This document shows, in pieces, positions 18,601 to 28,125 of a DNA stretch of 29,703 bases. Under the pieces are notes generated by a model that was not told the DNA's origin, ran no database searches, and was given only the letters and a program-made list of their open reading frames with translations. This DNA is from Stramenopiles sp. TOSAG23-3 (lineage: Eukaryota; Sar). The stretch spans positions 1,990-31,692 of the forward strand of contig LT642221.1 in the NCBI GenBank assembly GCA_900128585.1. Reading direction: 5' to 3'. Every line of letters starts with the position of its first letter. The stretch's first letter is position 1. Position numbers and translations under genes: made by a program.

Positions 18601-21600
18601 ATGGTCGGTATTGTCATGTTGAAAATAAAAAATAGCTGCTTCAGTCTGTTCGGCAAGTCGTTCTTGCCACCGGACGGAGTATTCGCTGCAGCGACATAGG
18701 TCAAATCTTCAACAAACTTTAAGTCTCCCCTCTTGTCCTTATCCAGAAAGCAGACGCTATTGTCCGCCACAAGCTGACGAACGCACTCTAGCGTTGGTTG
18801 ATTCCCCCATTCATTTACTTCCGGCATGTTCATATCATCGAGAAAAACCGTCATCTGTTTCCCATTTGGGGGACCGTAAGTTTTACCTCCCCGCTTATCA
18901 AGTTCGCCTTCGATGCTGCCTTGAAACATCCCTCCAGTGGTTGCACTAGAAAAATTTATCTTCTTAAGCTGTCGCGTTTCAGAGTCAAATTTGTCAAAGA
19001 ACATCAGTGCTGTTACGGTCTTTGCAGTCCCACCTTCACCCACCATCAACGACGGATATTTCTGCGCGTGAAGATGACTGATGATGTATTCAGATCTGGA
19101 ACTGTCTAAAGTAGGAATAAGAAGATTACAGAAATCTAACTCGTCCCCTTGCCAAGACGGATACTTCCAGGATGGGGCGCTCCATTTTTGCCACGTAATG
19201 CTTTCTGGGTCGACAAAAAAGTCGTATACCGTTTCTCCTTTATCTGTAGCTTTCGGCATTTCTTCACTTACGCTTCGTAAATATTGATCGAAGCGCTCCC
19301 TGTCGTCAATGTCAAGTCTACCACCGACACTCCATGCCATTGTGTACAAAAACAGCCTCTCAACTTCAAGCTCTAAATCAGATGGTGCAATTGATAGGTT
19401 CGATTTATCCAACAGAGCTCCCAGAAGAGCACATGCCCCTGCAATCACACTTACACGCGATGTTTTAACGACCTCTTCGCACTGCGTTCGAACAAACGCG
19501 AACCCGGCACCTTCATTTCCATCACTTCCAACAATAGTCATAAAAAACTGAGTTAGGCACGCCTGTTCGGTTTCTGGGCGTTTTGCAATCCATGCTTGGG
19601 CATATGGCAGCCAGTCTAAATCTTCGCGGCTGACATAAATGATACCCACCCTTGACACTGTAGCTGGTGATGCGTTGTTTAAGTTTTCGACTTCGAACAT
19701 TAGCTTAACATTATCCGTCATCGGTATGCGGTCGCCGTTTGCAAGGGTCAATAATTTATTATCATCCAACACAGTGTTTAAGTTTTCGATCCAAATTGCG
19801 TCAACAGGACCATCGCAAACTATCCAAGAATGGAATTTGTTCGTTCGTTGATTCGATTTACCCCACATCATTGCAAATACGCCATCCATCCATTCACCGC
19901 TGAGCTGATCAGTCTCGCCAAACATCTCATCGGCTTGGATTGCTTTAGGATTCATACTGATAACTTTAAACGGAACTCCTTTGACTTTGCTTAATGCGTT
20001 TGCTAATGTACCGATAATTGTACTTTTACCACCACCGGCTGGCCCAACAAGCATAATGCCATGTCTCACAAGGTATGTATCATACAGTTGCTGCACCTTA
20101 GCTAACCAGGGCTTGTGCAAAATTAACCCCTTAGATTCGACGGTTGAAGACAAAGCGTTTTGTAGTTCTACCCCACCGGCATTCCCAGCTGGCGGTTCCA
20201 TACCGGGGAAAAGATCAGCCAACAGGCTCAAGAACAATGGGGTATCTTGAGATACCATCTTGCTCAGGTTCATATCTCGCAAAGTGCCCATCATCAGCAG
20301 TGCCTCGTCTTTATCCACGTTATCACGCTTCACTTTTCCTGCAGTCCTCAATACACTGAGAATGTTTCTCAGTCCGAAATCATAGTGGCGTTGTTTGCTT
20401 AGCTGTTCTTCACATAGTCGGTAGAGAACACGAAACTTCTTTGCCAATTCGGAAAACCTTGAATATCCAACGGAGCACAACTTCACGCGAATAATGATTT
20501 CTCGATCAGGCACCATCATAGCCACAGAGCGAAACAGAACTTTCAGATTTTCTGGTAGTTCTTGTCTACCCTGATAGCCGGGATTCATCGTAATAAAGTA
20601 TCCGACAATAGGATCCATCTCAATATTTGAAGCATCCCCCGGGAATGTAAAGGTTGTCGTTGACGTCCGCTTGGCATTGGTTATTGCGAGGACCTGCTGT
20701 GCAACCACGGACAAAACGGGCAAGCGAATTCTGTTAAACTCATCAAAACAACCCCAGAGACCGGCTTGGCATAGCCCTTTAAATATTTTTGCACAATCGG
20801 TGTAGCTATGATTATCAGTGCAATTTGTTACGACAACGTACAAGCCTAAGGCTCGCCCTAGGTCCTTTACGGTTTCTGTTTTTCCTGTTCCCGCTGGGCC
20901 AGCAGGGGCTCCGCCGAGGCACATACCTAGCGCTTGCGACAGGGTTATGTACGCTCGATCGGTTAAAGGCGTTATTACAAGCCGTTCCTTACACCCAAGG
21001 TACTCATGGTTGTACTGAAAATCTACATCGCATATAGAAATAATGCATGCCCCCTCACCTAATTTATCGTTTGCATCTGGGTTATAGTAAAAGCGAGCTT
21101 GTTTCAACCACTCAAAATCACTCGCAGAAGAAACTTTTCGCTCTTTATAAAGCTTCGTAAGGTCGGCAAAAACATCTCTTTGGTGCACTTGAATTGTAAT
21201 TAAAGTTTCTATTTTTCTTCTATTCATCTTGGTCCCCAAGTCACCCAAAGTCCAAGAACTGAGTTCTGACAAAACTGCTAATTGCGCTTTGTTATTATCT
21301 TGCATCGCAGTTTTTGACGTTCTGCATTTGTCTAGAGCTTCGATGCATTGCGCGGTCCAATTCACTTGTATCCCAAGGAGAGCAAACTGTGCAGGATATT
21401 TGTCAACGAATTCCTTCAGCTCCATTTCCATAGAATCATCGCACGCTAATTCGGCTAGATCCTTCATGGTTATTTGCATAACGCCCAGTAACTTCCGTAG
21501 CCAGTCTTCGATGTTTCCAGTTGCAGAAACGGACTTGACAAGTTTAATACATTCTTCGTCGGCCCCGCTTGCATTTACTAACTCAATTATATCATTTTTC

Positions 21601-24600
21601 TTTTTCTCGTCGTGAACAACCCTGCTAACGGAATCAAACAATTTTTCATAATACACTTGGATTGCTTGCGGATCAGATCCCCTGGACAAAATTTGGAGGA
21701 GAACAGAGTTTGAAACAAAGTAGAATCGGGGAAATATGGATCGTTTTTGTTCGAGATATCCATCAAGAGCTTTCTGGCACTTTTCCAGTTCTGCATACAT
21801 AATTGGCAATTGGTTTTTCAGCAGTTCATTTGCGCAACATGCAACTACATTGCTGGTTTCTGCAGACTTTGCCATTACCTTTGCCCAATCTTTGTCAATT
21901 TTGGCAAACTTTTTGGCTTCCACCGGCATTTGCTTCATAATATCTCCGCCTGTAAATACACTTTCGAGGGATTGCCACAGGAGCTGCACTTTGATCCACA
22001 ACTCTAAGGTATCGGCTGTGTCGGACAGCATCGATAACAGACCTGCAATCTTCTCTCTGAATGGGCCAACATGCCTCATGGACATCATTGTTTGTAAAGC
22101 TAATTGTGATTCATCTAAATCTTCAATGACTTGGCCATACCCTTTTAAAACGGGCACTTTTTTAGTTTTCCATTCCATGAACTCGAATGCAGCAATGGCC
22201 CACTTGCCTTTCACGTCGACCATCTTGATGCTGATCTGCATTTGTTTATCAGCGCTATCACATATTTCCTCAATTTCCTCTTTTACAGTTAGCATGTTAG
22301 CATCTAGAAGTGTTTTGAGCTTGAGCTCGTTGGGATCTACATGGAATGTTGTTCCTGTTGCTGCCATGACTTCAGACCAGTGGCGATTTTGTATACTGTC
22401 TTTGCTCAGTTCTTGTAGCAACGGCAAAACTTCCAAAAAATCTGAGATTTGTTGGCTAAGATCTGAGTATGCTTCCCAATCTCTCAAGGACCGCGGCAAT
22501 TTCCTACATCTAGTATCAAAGATAGCGACTGTTTCGCTCATTTGCTCTACTTGTTCTGTAACCTGTGCCCAAACATAATTTTTGTACGTTGTCATTGCTT
22601 CGCCCACATCCGAGTACAAAGAGTACAACATGCTCAGAAGGCCCAGTTCTTTCTTGGTCTTAACAAGTTCAGAATAATCTGTTCTTCTAATGGCAAACAA
22701 ATCCTCTCCTCCTCCAAACACCTCCCTTTTCCTATCTAGTATTTCATATTCGTCCTTGAAACGTTTCAAACGAACAACGGCCTCTTTTGCATTGATGCCT
22801 GGGACCCCAGGTCCGTATTGAACATACCTCTGTCTAAAACTGCGGACATCGTCCTGGAAGTCCCGCACATCTTGAATTAATGTTTTCTTAAAACTTCCTT
22901 GGATTGCACTCAAATTATCACTCACTTCCTCTGCAAAGTCTGATAGTTTTCTCCAATTTGAGCGAATTACGCTTTTTTTGTCCATTTCCTCCTTATCTAC
23001 CACTCCGCCAGGCAAATACATTTCCAGCAGTGAGTACATGTCTAGGATTGGTCCGATTTCCATTTCTATCGACGACTCCCTCTCTCGTACTTCTTTTAGC
23101 ACATTCATTACACGGCGAAGCGACTCGAGGTCGATTACTTCACGAGACAAGTTATTTGTGGTCTGTCGCACATATTCCTGAAGGGCAAGCATTTTCTCTC
23201 GAGCTTGGTGGTGGACTTTGTCAGAGTATTGCACTTTCCATTGCCTGCACTCATTTCGCAACTGCAGCTTTATGTTCTTTGTGTTTAGTGACAGAGCACC
23301 TATCACATGCATGGGGGCTATCCCTTCTATATCATCTTCGACTCCCATGAACCGTTTCAACTCATTCTCGAAATCTTCAATCGCTGGTTTTTTAATCATG
23401 AACTTGCGATATTCCAACTCCATATCATCTTTCCACAACCAGTCGTACTCTCGAAAGCGTAATAAATAGTCGTGAACTTGGTTACGAGTACCGTGCAGAG
23501 CGCCGGTCAACAAGAGTACCACCTTAACTATTTCAACATCTTCTCCGATGCGTAGAAAGAAAGGCATACGTTCTTCTATTGGAACTTCAGCTTGGCCCCA
23601 CTCCCAAATAGACTTAGTCACACGAAGGACTGCCAAGGCACCCTTGTTCACCGCCCTTTGAATATCGTCGAGAGAAGGGGACAGTCTCACCGATGGCACT
23701 GCAAGCTGGACGTCCACTTCAAAGAATGGGCGCTCAACGAAAAGAAAACCACTCCCGGCACGAGAACAGATACGAGACTTCAGTTCAAACAAAGAATTCT
23801 TTGCGCTATTCAGCAACGCAGTGTACATCATATTGTTGTAGTGACGATGAAGAGTCGCGATTTCCAGCTCCGAAACTGGCTCTAACTGCGGGGAAATTTC
23901 GTAGCCCCGTACGAGTTCGATTATGTTCTCGACAGCAGCTTCGATCTCTCGATTTTTTGCTTCTAACACTGTCGTGTGTAACTTAACATGGGATTCTTGC
24001 ATGGTGACAAATTCATCCAGGGCTACTCCTTTGTCTTTTGGCAGATTTACGAGGCCGGTTCTGGTCACCAGTTTCAAATTTTTGGAAATCCGGTTATCAA
24101 TTATATCGTTGCAATTAGAAATCAACTGTTCCAGCTTCTGCATTCCGGCCATCGCATGGTGCTTATAAGCATCGATGTTCATCGACGTCCAAGTTAACGT
24201 TATCATGCCTGGACGAAGCTTAAAGTCCAGATCGGCGATTTGGGGTTGGAGCAGTTGCTTTGTGACCGGCAATATTTTTGATACAATGCGTTCGTACTCT
24301 TCAAGCAGGTACGACAAATCATTGTAATAACCTTTGAACTTTTCCTCTTGCAGCAATACGATACGGGCACTTTCGGGAATGTCTATGCCTATCCTACTAA
24401 GGCACTTTCCTTCTCTAATTAATTGCAAAATTTCCGGGTCGAAGTTCACATAAAGCTTTTTTGTATCCGGGTGGCGAATGATTAAGGTAGCTTGGAGGCC
24501 GGCTTTCGCCGACTCCACCGAACGGCACCAAGCCTCGTACCATAAGTATTCGAATGCCACCAATGTCCTCGCAACTTTGTTGTACGTTTTAATAATTTTT

Positions 24601-26483
24601 CGGCTATCTTTCGTCGCCAAAACAGTCGGATTACTCTCAAATCGACGCATTGGCTCTTCAATGCGCTTGAGCAAATGCCTACTCCACATAATATTCCCGG
24701 CAACAGGAGGCATATTGCGCGGAATAGGAGGATTGTGTTTGTATTTCTCGTAAATTTCTTGAACAGTCGTCAGATCAAGCCCATAGTTATGAAAAATAAC
24801 AGTGAACTTCCCATCTAAATCATTCTTCAAACTTTCTCGCTGCAGAATAGTCTGAAATTGTTTCAATAATGCCAGACTTTGTTCAATGCTTGTTATGTTT
24901 TCAAAACTTTGGTTAATAAATTGCTGAAGGCTGCCCTCCAAATCCGAGATGTGGACGTTGAACTCAACATAGTCCCTGTCAAACTTGTTGTTGTGATAAT
25001 CTAAAAGGTCGTGCCTCTTACTCTTGAAGCCGTCAATAATTTGGTGGAATGTGCCAATCAAGCCCTCCATACCTTCTAACCGATGGGCACCCAAACTTTT
25101 AAACTGATGCACGGTAGAGTACATGTCAATCAATTTAATCACCCGCCTGCAAAACAAGTCAAACTTGCTGAACATTTGCGTTTCACTGAAGTCGAATTGT
25201 TTGCCTTTTGGCATGGTAAGCAGTTTGTCCTTTGTAATCCTGTACTGTTCCTGGTATGCTTCGTTCAGGTGCAAACAACTTTCTAGCTTTTCAAGCATCT
25301 GCTCGGGATCAGCTTCCCAGAGCTTTTCCGTGATCAACTCGCCGTCGTTTGTGATGTGCCGTTTGCAGTTGGTAATCATTTGGTTGGTAATCTTCATGAA
25401 CAGCCCCGTCATGCGCTCTGTCGTATTGTAGTACCGCGCGATCGTATGGATCATCTTTATGCTGTTCAGCAGGGCTGGCAGTGCGTCAACGACTACTTGA
25501 GGCGTACCATTGTAAAGCGGGTCTATGAATTTTTCGAGCGTTTGCAAGTATTTCACGTTGTCCTTGGCCTCATTGGCTGCCTCGGTAATGTTTATGTCGA
25601 TTTGGCGCCATCTTCGAAGAAGCCCAAACAACCGCTGCCTGTCCACTCTCATCTCGGCCTGGTTTGCCTTTGTGACAGCGCTAAGCACGCCGATCACAGT
25701 CTTGCATTCTTTCGTTTTGAGCTGTTCCGTGATGCTAGTCAAACGCTGCATTCGGCGTCTCCAGAACTCAAGCTCCGTGTCCGGTCCGGCGTCCTGCGTT
25801 TCCCACTGGCGCCCGGCGTTGTCGTCCAGGTAAAGTTCGGTATCCCTGCACCAATCTTCCAGCAGCTCAACAAAGTGTGAGACCATTTCCCAATCCCCCG
25901 AGCTTAGTTTCGCCCTGCTGTCCGTGTCAAATCGACCATCAGGTTTCCGAAGCTCTAAGCCTGCCGTCATTGTCTTTAAAGAGCTCTGCAGAACCTTCAA
26001 GAAACGGTTCGTGCCACTCAGAAAATCTTTTGTCTGTTGGGAAGAGTTGTCCCCCCAGTGACTCTTGGTTTCGAGGAACGGGGTATAACACTTGAACATG
26101 ACGCTTTCTACGCTGTCGAGAACTGAGCCATCGATGCACCCGAAGCTTAGCATGCCATCTTGTGTCTTGCTCAAATCTAAGTCACCAGAATCCTGCTTTC
26201 GTAGGAGCCACACCGCCCGTCCACGCAACGGCTCGTATCTACCGTTCGTGGCAAAAAGCTCTAACTCGTTGCTGGCTGCAACCCAGTCGCCTTGTTCGCT
26301 CTGGGTTTCCCGCGCCTGGAAGTAGAAAAACAACCGGCGCGGACCTTTATCTTTAAACAATGCGTTGAGCTGGTCTAGATTATCACCCTCTCTAAGCGCT
26401 TCCTCCACGAATCCTTCCGATTCAATACCAAGGGACCACTTTAACTTGCTAATTACCCATCTATGCCTGGCTTGAAACGACAT
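12669..26483 (-). CDS. DNAH5: Axonemal outer-arm dynein heavy chain, DNAH5/DNAH8 (Chlamydomonas gamma) class
   Basis: A 4604-residue motor that drives ciliary beating from the outer dynein arm, complete from tail to C-terminus. The N-terminal tail is about 1-1300 and the linker about 1300-1750. Four P-loops are visible: AAA1 GPAGTGKT (1862-1869) with Walker B CFDE (Asp1914-Glu1915), AAA2 GPAGGGKS (2147-2154), AAA3 GEGGTAKT (2482-2489) and AAA4 GVGGSGKR (2865-2872). The coiled-coil stalk begins near 3090, the microtubule-binding tip is about 3220-3345 and the return coil ends near 3450, followed by AAA5, AAA6 and the C-terminal domain. DGPVDAIWIENLN, LTLANGDRIPM and YKYPRRTDL match the DNAH5/8 class better than cytoplasmic or inner-arm dyneins. 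A Lys/Gly-rich insert lies at about 2648-2666. An in-frame stop at 26520-26522 fixes the ATG at 26483. No intron is seen. Confidence 0.96.
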   Translation of the reverse strand: MSFQARHRWVISKLKWSLGIESEGFVEEALREGDNLDQLNALFKDKGPRRLFFYFQARETQSEQGDWVAASNELELFATNGRYEPLRGRAVWLLRKQDSGDLDLSKTQDGMLSFGCIDGSVLDSVESVMFKCYTPFLETKSHWGDNSSQQTKDFLSGTNRFLKVLQSSLKTMTAGLELRKPDGRFDTDSRAKLSSGDWEMVSHFVELLEDWCRDTELYLDDNAGRQWETQDAGPDTELEFWRRRMQRLTSITEQLKTKECKTVIGVLSAVTKANQAEMRVDRQRLFGLLRRWRQIDINITEAANEAKDNVKYLQTLEKFIDPLYNGTPQVVVDALPALLNSIKMIHTIARYYNTTERMTGLFMKITNQMITNCKRHITNDGELITEKLWEADPEQMLEKLESCLHLNEAYQEQYRITKDKLLTMPKGKQFDFSETQMFSKFDLFCRRVIKLIDMYSTVHQFKSLGAHRLEGMEGLIGTFHQIIDGFKSKRHDLLDYHNNKFDRDYVEFNVHISDLEGSLQQFINQSFENITSIEQSLALLKQFQTILQRESLKNDLDGKFTVIFHNYGLDLTTVQEIYEKYKHNPPIPRNMPPVAGNIMWSRHLLKRIEEPMRRFESNPTVLATKDSRKIIKTYNKVARTLVAFEYLWYEAWCRSVESAKAGLQATLIIRHPDTKKLYVNFDPEILQLIREGKCLSRIGIDIPESARIVLLQEEKFKGYYNDLSYLLEEYERIVSKILPVTKQLLQPQIADLDFKLRPGMITLTWTSMNIDAYKHHAMAGMQKLEQLISNCNDIIDNRISKNLKLVTRTGLVNLPKDKGVALDEFVTMQESHVKLHTTVLEAKNREIEAAVENIIELVRGYEISPQLEPVSELEIATLHRHYNNMMYTALLNSAKNSLFELKSRICSRAGSGFLFVERPFFEVDVQLAVPSVRLSPSLDDIQRAVNKGALAVLRVTKSIWEWGQAEVPIEERMPFFLRIGEDVEIVKVVLLLTGALHGTRNQVHDYLLRFREYDWLWKDDMELEYRKFMIKKPAIEDFENELKRFMGVEDDIEGIAPMHVIGALSLNTKNIKLQLRNECRQWKVQYSDKVHHQAREKMLALQEYVRQTTNNLSREVIDLESLRRVMNVLKEVRERESSIEMEIGPILDMYSLLEMYLPGGVVDKEEMDKKSVIRSNWRKLSDFAEEVSDNLSAIQGSFKKTLIQDVRDFQDDVRSFRQRYVQYGPGVPGINAKEAVVRLKRFKDEYEILDRKREVFGGGEDLFAIRRTDYSELVKTKKELGLLSMLYSLYSDVGEAMTTYKNYVWAQVTEQVEQMSETVAIFDTRCRKLPRSLRDWEAYSDLSQQISDFLEVLPLLQELSKDSIQNRHWSEVMAATGTTFHVDPNELKLKTLLDANMLTVKEEIEEICDSADKQMQISIKMVDVKGKWAIAAFEFMEWKTKKVPVLKGYGQVIEDLDESQLALQTMMSMRHVGPFREKIAGLLSMLSDTADTLELWIKVQLLWQSLESVFTGGDIMKQMPVEAKKFAKIDKDWAKVMAKSAETSNVVACCANELLKNQLPIMYAELEKCQKALDGYLEQKRSIFPRFYFVSNSVLLQILSRGSDPQAIQVYYEKLFDSVSRVVHDEKKKNDIIELVNASGADEECIKLVKSVSATGNIEDWLRKLLGVMQITMKDLAELACDDSMEMELKEFVDKYPAQFALLGIQVNWTAQCIEALDKCRTSKTAMQDNNKAQLAVLSELSSWTLGDLGTKMNRRKIETLITIQVHQRDVFADLTKLYKERKVSSASDFEWLKQARFYYNPDANDKLGEGACIISICDVDFQYNHEYLGCKERLVITPLTDRAYITLSQALGMCLGGAPAGPAGTGKTETVKDLGRALGLYVVVTNCTDNHSYTDCAKIFKGLCQAGLWGCFDEFNRIRLPVLSVVAQQVLAITNAKRTSTTTFTFPGDASNIEMDPIVGYFITMNPGYQGRQELPENLKVLFRSVAMMVPDREIIIRVKLCSVGYSRFSELAKKFRVLYRLCEEQLSKQRHYDFGLRNILSVLRTAGKVKRDNVDKDEALLMMGTLRDMNLSKMVSQDTPLFLSLLADLFPGMEPPAGNAGGVELQNALSSTVESKGLILHKPWLAKVQQLYDTYLVRHGIMLVGPAGGGKSTIIGTLANALSKVKGVPFKVISMNPKAIQADEMFGETDQLSGEWMDGVFAMMWGKSNQRTNKFHSWIVCDGPVDAIWIENLNTVLDDNKLLTLANGDRIPMTDNVKLMFEVENLNNASPATVSRVGIIYVSREDLDWLPYAQAWIAKRPETEQACLTQFFMTIVGSDGNEGAGFAFVRTQCEEVVKTSRVSVIAGACALLGALLDKSNLSIAPSDLELEVERLFLYTMAWSVGGRLDIDDRERFDQYLRSVSEEMPKATDKGETVYDFFVDPESITWQKWSAPSWKYPSWQGDELDFCNLLIPTLDSSRSEYIISHLHAQKYPSLMVGEGGTAKTVTALMFFDKFDSETRQLKKINFSSATTGGMFQGSIEGELDKRGGKTYGPPNGKQMTVFLDDMNMPEVNEWGNQPTLECVRQLVADNSVCFLDKDKRGDLKFVEDLTYVAAANTPSGGKNDLPNRLKQLFFIFNMTIPTMSSVDDIYGQMLGGRFGASPVASKSEKGKGKGKAKKSKGSAGIRESAKKLTGATIALWTWVKSNFLPTPANFFYIFNMRDLSRVFQGILRVPRQVISSEKMLLQLWHHEAERVFSDKLTGINDKKKFMKELNAITNKNFGNGTADNIKVKDEYPLFVDFLREDEYDEDGILINEAPRVYEHGGRLSDVRPIAQMFLANHNEDKPSERMELVLFDDALRHILRVSRIIGMDRGNALLVGVGGSGKRSSTKLAAYIARQHIFQISLTKSYNVASLLEDTRELFKIAGQQGRGVTWIFTDGDIVTEDFLEYINSILMTGEVAGLFPKDELNLMVADLRASFAKERPGMNDNTENLVKYFVDVVRKNLHLVLCMSPMNPNFAERARKFPGLINGTTIDFFLAWPKEALVGVADGFISSFSSIECDKNVLQQLTEHMGTTHSTVVETCGDYFQKMRRHVHQTPKAFLSYLTLYKNIYSKKLELVKTKESRVKLGLDKLLKGAADVEKMKVELAAQEEVLKESDKECSAMLGTLQVSSLEAKKESEAVGLIRDSCEAESKTIEEEKKACQADLDKAQPFLDEAERAVNSIKPADLNELKKLPKPSDIIKLVFDCVSILRMQPMAKVEKAPVTMGIGKDKETFMFLQNSYTIIKAGMLTDAHFLKSLFYFSQHEKDNMNEETMELIAPYLELESFLPSVARNASQAAEGLCSWVRAMSMYHHASKVVKPKLESLAIASSKLDHANKELAIASGRLDKCKAKLDALQAQFESKMAEKQAIEDNANKTRRKMEMATQLIEGLSGERQRWKEDSKKFADEIMRLVGDCASASAFLSYCGPFNQAFRDMIVKGKVSMDLHKRSIPATESLNLQSFLVDQGMVGEWNVQGLPTDPLSIDNGVLVTQATRYPLLVDPQGQGLDWILRREADNMPAFGATTLTNPRLRDQIEQTLSEGQALIITGIEEEIDPMLDPILEKHVIKKARSLYITVGDKMCEYDEAFMLYLTTRLPNPHFSPEIQARATVVDFTVTVLGLEEQLLGRVIKKEQQILEDQLNEVLASVASNTKALLVLDEQLLQRLTENKGNLLDDVELIEVLGETKKKATEVNKKLIAAQETKIAINEKREQYRAVATRASVLYFSVVDMSAVNNMYLTSLTQFIGIFKRSMDTAEKASLSSKRVTNIVETLTYDTYRYMNRCMYGQDRLAYILVSSCKMLVTASVLGQNEVMTLLKGGAALDAATTKPKPFDWLDTNIWLNVVNLSEECPFFHSLCDDMTRSEAQWRRWWEENEPEKMDPPDVSARFASEGHARGLFLKLLLIRSLRPDRFILAALDFVRELEEIEVKGSSTKLPALGPRYVDAQTDTMEEVFASTEWSSPVIFLLSAGSDPTEDVYAFARKQKTTVTTVSLGEGQEPYALKAISSASVGGTWVLLQNCHLGLDFVMTLEDVLTKLKKTDGNTNEAFRLFLTSEPHPQFPIGLLQCSMKVTNEPPAGLRAGMLHNYSAFVDQEKLERVDTPQWRALLFSLCFLHSIIMERRKFGALGWCIPYEFNSSDLGACATFLEKHLYSQQISWPTLQYIVSEVQYGGKITDDMDRRMFKTYTETWLTPSTLAPNFTFNPSTMVGKIPKDFVYSIPDGMEIDIYRQYLSTYPEVDSPEIFGLHPNADMTYRTKEVTELLDTLLETQPKSAVGGEGGKTREQLVMEKAKELLDKLPSAYVQDAYVNQINKLGGLDIPLNVFLFQEVQRLQVVISIVRLTLSVLMQAIRGEVVMTARLMDSMNALFDARVPPSWVSSASGNEISWLSPNLGVWFGNLIERNEQLSSWLSKGSPTSFSITAFFNPQGFLTAMKQEVTRAHLNDRWSLDDVLLHTEVTEFTGKANVKKSPQEGVYVYGLFLDGCAWSKQDNSLVESDPKKLFSPLPVLYITAVTSNQKRGSSGEYGPYGAYSCPLYKYPRRTDLHLICVVDLPTREARPQHWELRGAALLCSMD

Positions 26484-26527
26484 ACCGGGTTCACAGGCAA
26501 ACCGAGTTGTGCAGTAGCGTTACGTCA

Positions 26528-26534
26528 GTCGTCT
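26528..26534 (-). promoter_or_regulatory. AGACGAC element upstream of the dynein gene
   Basis: On the coding (minus) strand AGACGAC lies 51 to 45 bases before the dynein start codon. This is nearly the same offset and the same orientation as the copy upstream of PIG-M. The function is unknown. Confidence 0.3.
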
Positions 26535-26637
26535 GTGAGTCTCTGCTGTTTCTCGTGGTCGCAGAGTGTTTTTGCCGTGCGTTTCTTTGTTTTGACAGAT
26601 GCTGACGGGCCTTACCGTATTCGAATTGAAGTGATAC

Positions 26638-26658
26638 CTCTCTCTCTCTCTCTCTCTC
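26638..26658. repeat. (CT)n microsatellite upstream of dynein
   Basis: About ten CT units, equal to AG on the dynein coding strand, lie some 160 bases upstream of its start codon. CT/GA tracts often occur in promoters and leaders, but a role here is not shown. Confidence 0.9.
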
Positions 26659-27105
26659 CACCCCTCTCGGACGATGAATAGAACATCGTGTTTGGTTGAT
26701 TGTTTGCTCGGAGGATCATCGAATCAGAAGATGATGATAAAAAAAATGAGGAGCTGCTCTAATAATAAATACATCATATTTTATTATTATTTATTTAAGT
26801 AGTGTTGCTTTCTATTCTCATGTTCTCTCTTTTCCCTATTAATTATTTTAAAACCATAATGACAGCATCAAAAGACAAAAAAAAGTAAAAAAACAAAAAA
26901 AAAACAAACAACAACAAAACAATTTATTATTATTAATCAATAGAACAGATGATAAAACCATCTAGTAGCATTAAAATATTCTTCTATATTTTCCATAGAG
27001 ATCGATCTATCAGCAATTAGCTAGAATGGAGGAAGTTTAAATAGTTTAAATACCATAGCAATAACAGCAAAATCAACCCTTCCAATGTAATGAAGTGCTA
27101 CTAGG

Positions 27106-27136
27106 TAGAGAGAGAGAGAGAGAGAAGAGAGAGAGA
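27106..27136. repeat. (AG)n microsatellite
   Basis: About fifteen AG units with one A-rich interruption near 27125. It is a simple repeat in the middle of the ARP6-dynein spacer. Confidence 0.9.
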
Positions 27137-27588
27137 ATGATAATTCCTGTCTTCTCTGATATTTCAATGCTTCAAAAGTACACAGTTTAAACAAATACGA
27201 GGTGAGTCATAGTGTAGGATAACGTTTTTACAACAATATTATTATTCCTATTAAATAATGAAATTAAGTATAACTAGTTCGTATTATAAATTGATCGTGA
27301 TCAACGATATAAATATAAAATGCGGCAACGCATACACGAAACCAATCAACCCGATTGTGTGCCCTTGTATTAAAAACTTCTGTCTGATAATAAATTACAA
27401 ATTCAAATTTAAATTTTTTTCTTCTTTCCATTTGATTTATTAAAGGCTACCTACCACATAGCCTATAGCGTGTTTTCTTTTGGGAAAAAAGAAGTGTTAT
27501 GAATAAGGGTATGCGTTGAGGTTGTTTGTGTGTTGTTGAGTTGTTGTTTAAAAATCAAACAAACAAACAAAATTTTCCCAAAAAATTC

Positions 27589-27655
27589 TCGATCGAGCGG
27601 AGCAGGCCCTCGTCCTCGTCCTCGGCGGGTGCTCCTTGATAGGCCGGACACTACC
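27589..27655. other. Short GC-rich island in an AT-rich spacer
   Basis: About 65 bases, clearly richer in G and C than their surroundings, contain tandem CGTCCT units. A 6-bp inverted repeat (GGAGCA at 27599-27604 and TGCTCC at 27630-27635) encloses 25 bases. It may be a structured RNA, a protein-binding site or a relic of coding sequence. I recognise no family. Confidence 0.4.
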
Positions 27656-28125
27656 GGTATTTATTTACTTAGTCTAGTTATCCATCCGCAAAGGGACTGG
27701 TACTGAATTACGAGATTACGAGTGCGTCGTACTTAACTAAATATTTAGAAGCAGCATCGAATCAGGCTTCTTGTGAAGAATAATATAATCTTTATACAAT
27801 CAATCTTCGGTGGTGTGTTGTGTGTTTAAAAGAAAGGAAAAGCAATAACAGGCGCGTACCATAACGGGAAATGCAACAATGGAGCAATTAAAAAAGACGA
27901 CGAGACAGACAGGCGAAAATTAAATGGAAAAAAAAACTACGTTTTACTAATTCAGTTTATCGAAATTAAAAAAAAAACAAGTTTATCGAAATTATATTTG
28001 AAGTAAAAATGATTCCATCCATTTGATTTGCGTAAATCAAAGTGCGTGCATCACGTTTACTGACGTATTAAATGAAACCGATTTAGGGTAAAGAATTAAT
28101 TAAAATTAAACTAAAAGAAACAGGA

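Noticed and set aside
13000-25880. Many plus-strand open frames of 60-280 codons inside the dynein gene
   Set aside because: They are shadows of the dynein frame on the opposite strand, without recognisable motifs. The dynein frame is conserved throughout.
27258-27443. 61-codon plus-strand frame in the ARP6-dynein spacer
   Set aside because: Lys, Ile, Asn and Phe dominate, as expected from AT-rich DNA, and no family resemblance is visible.
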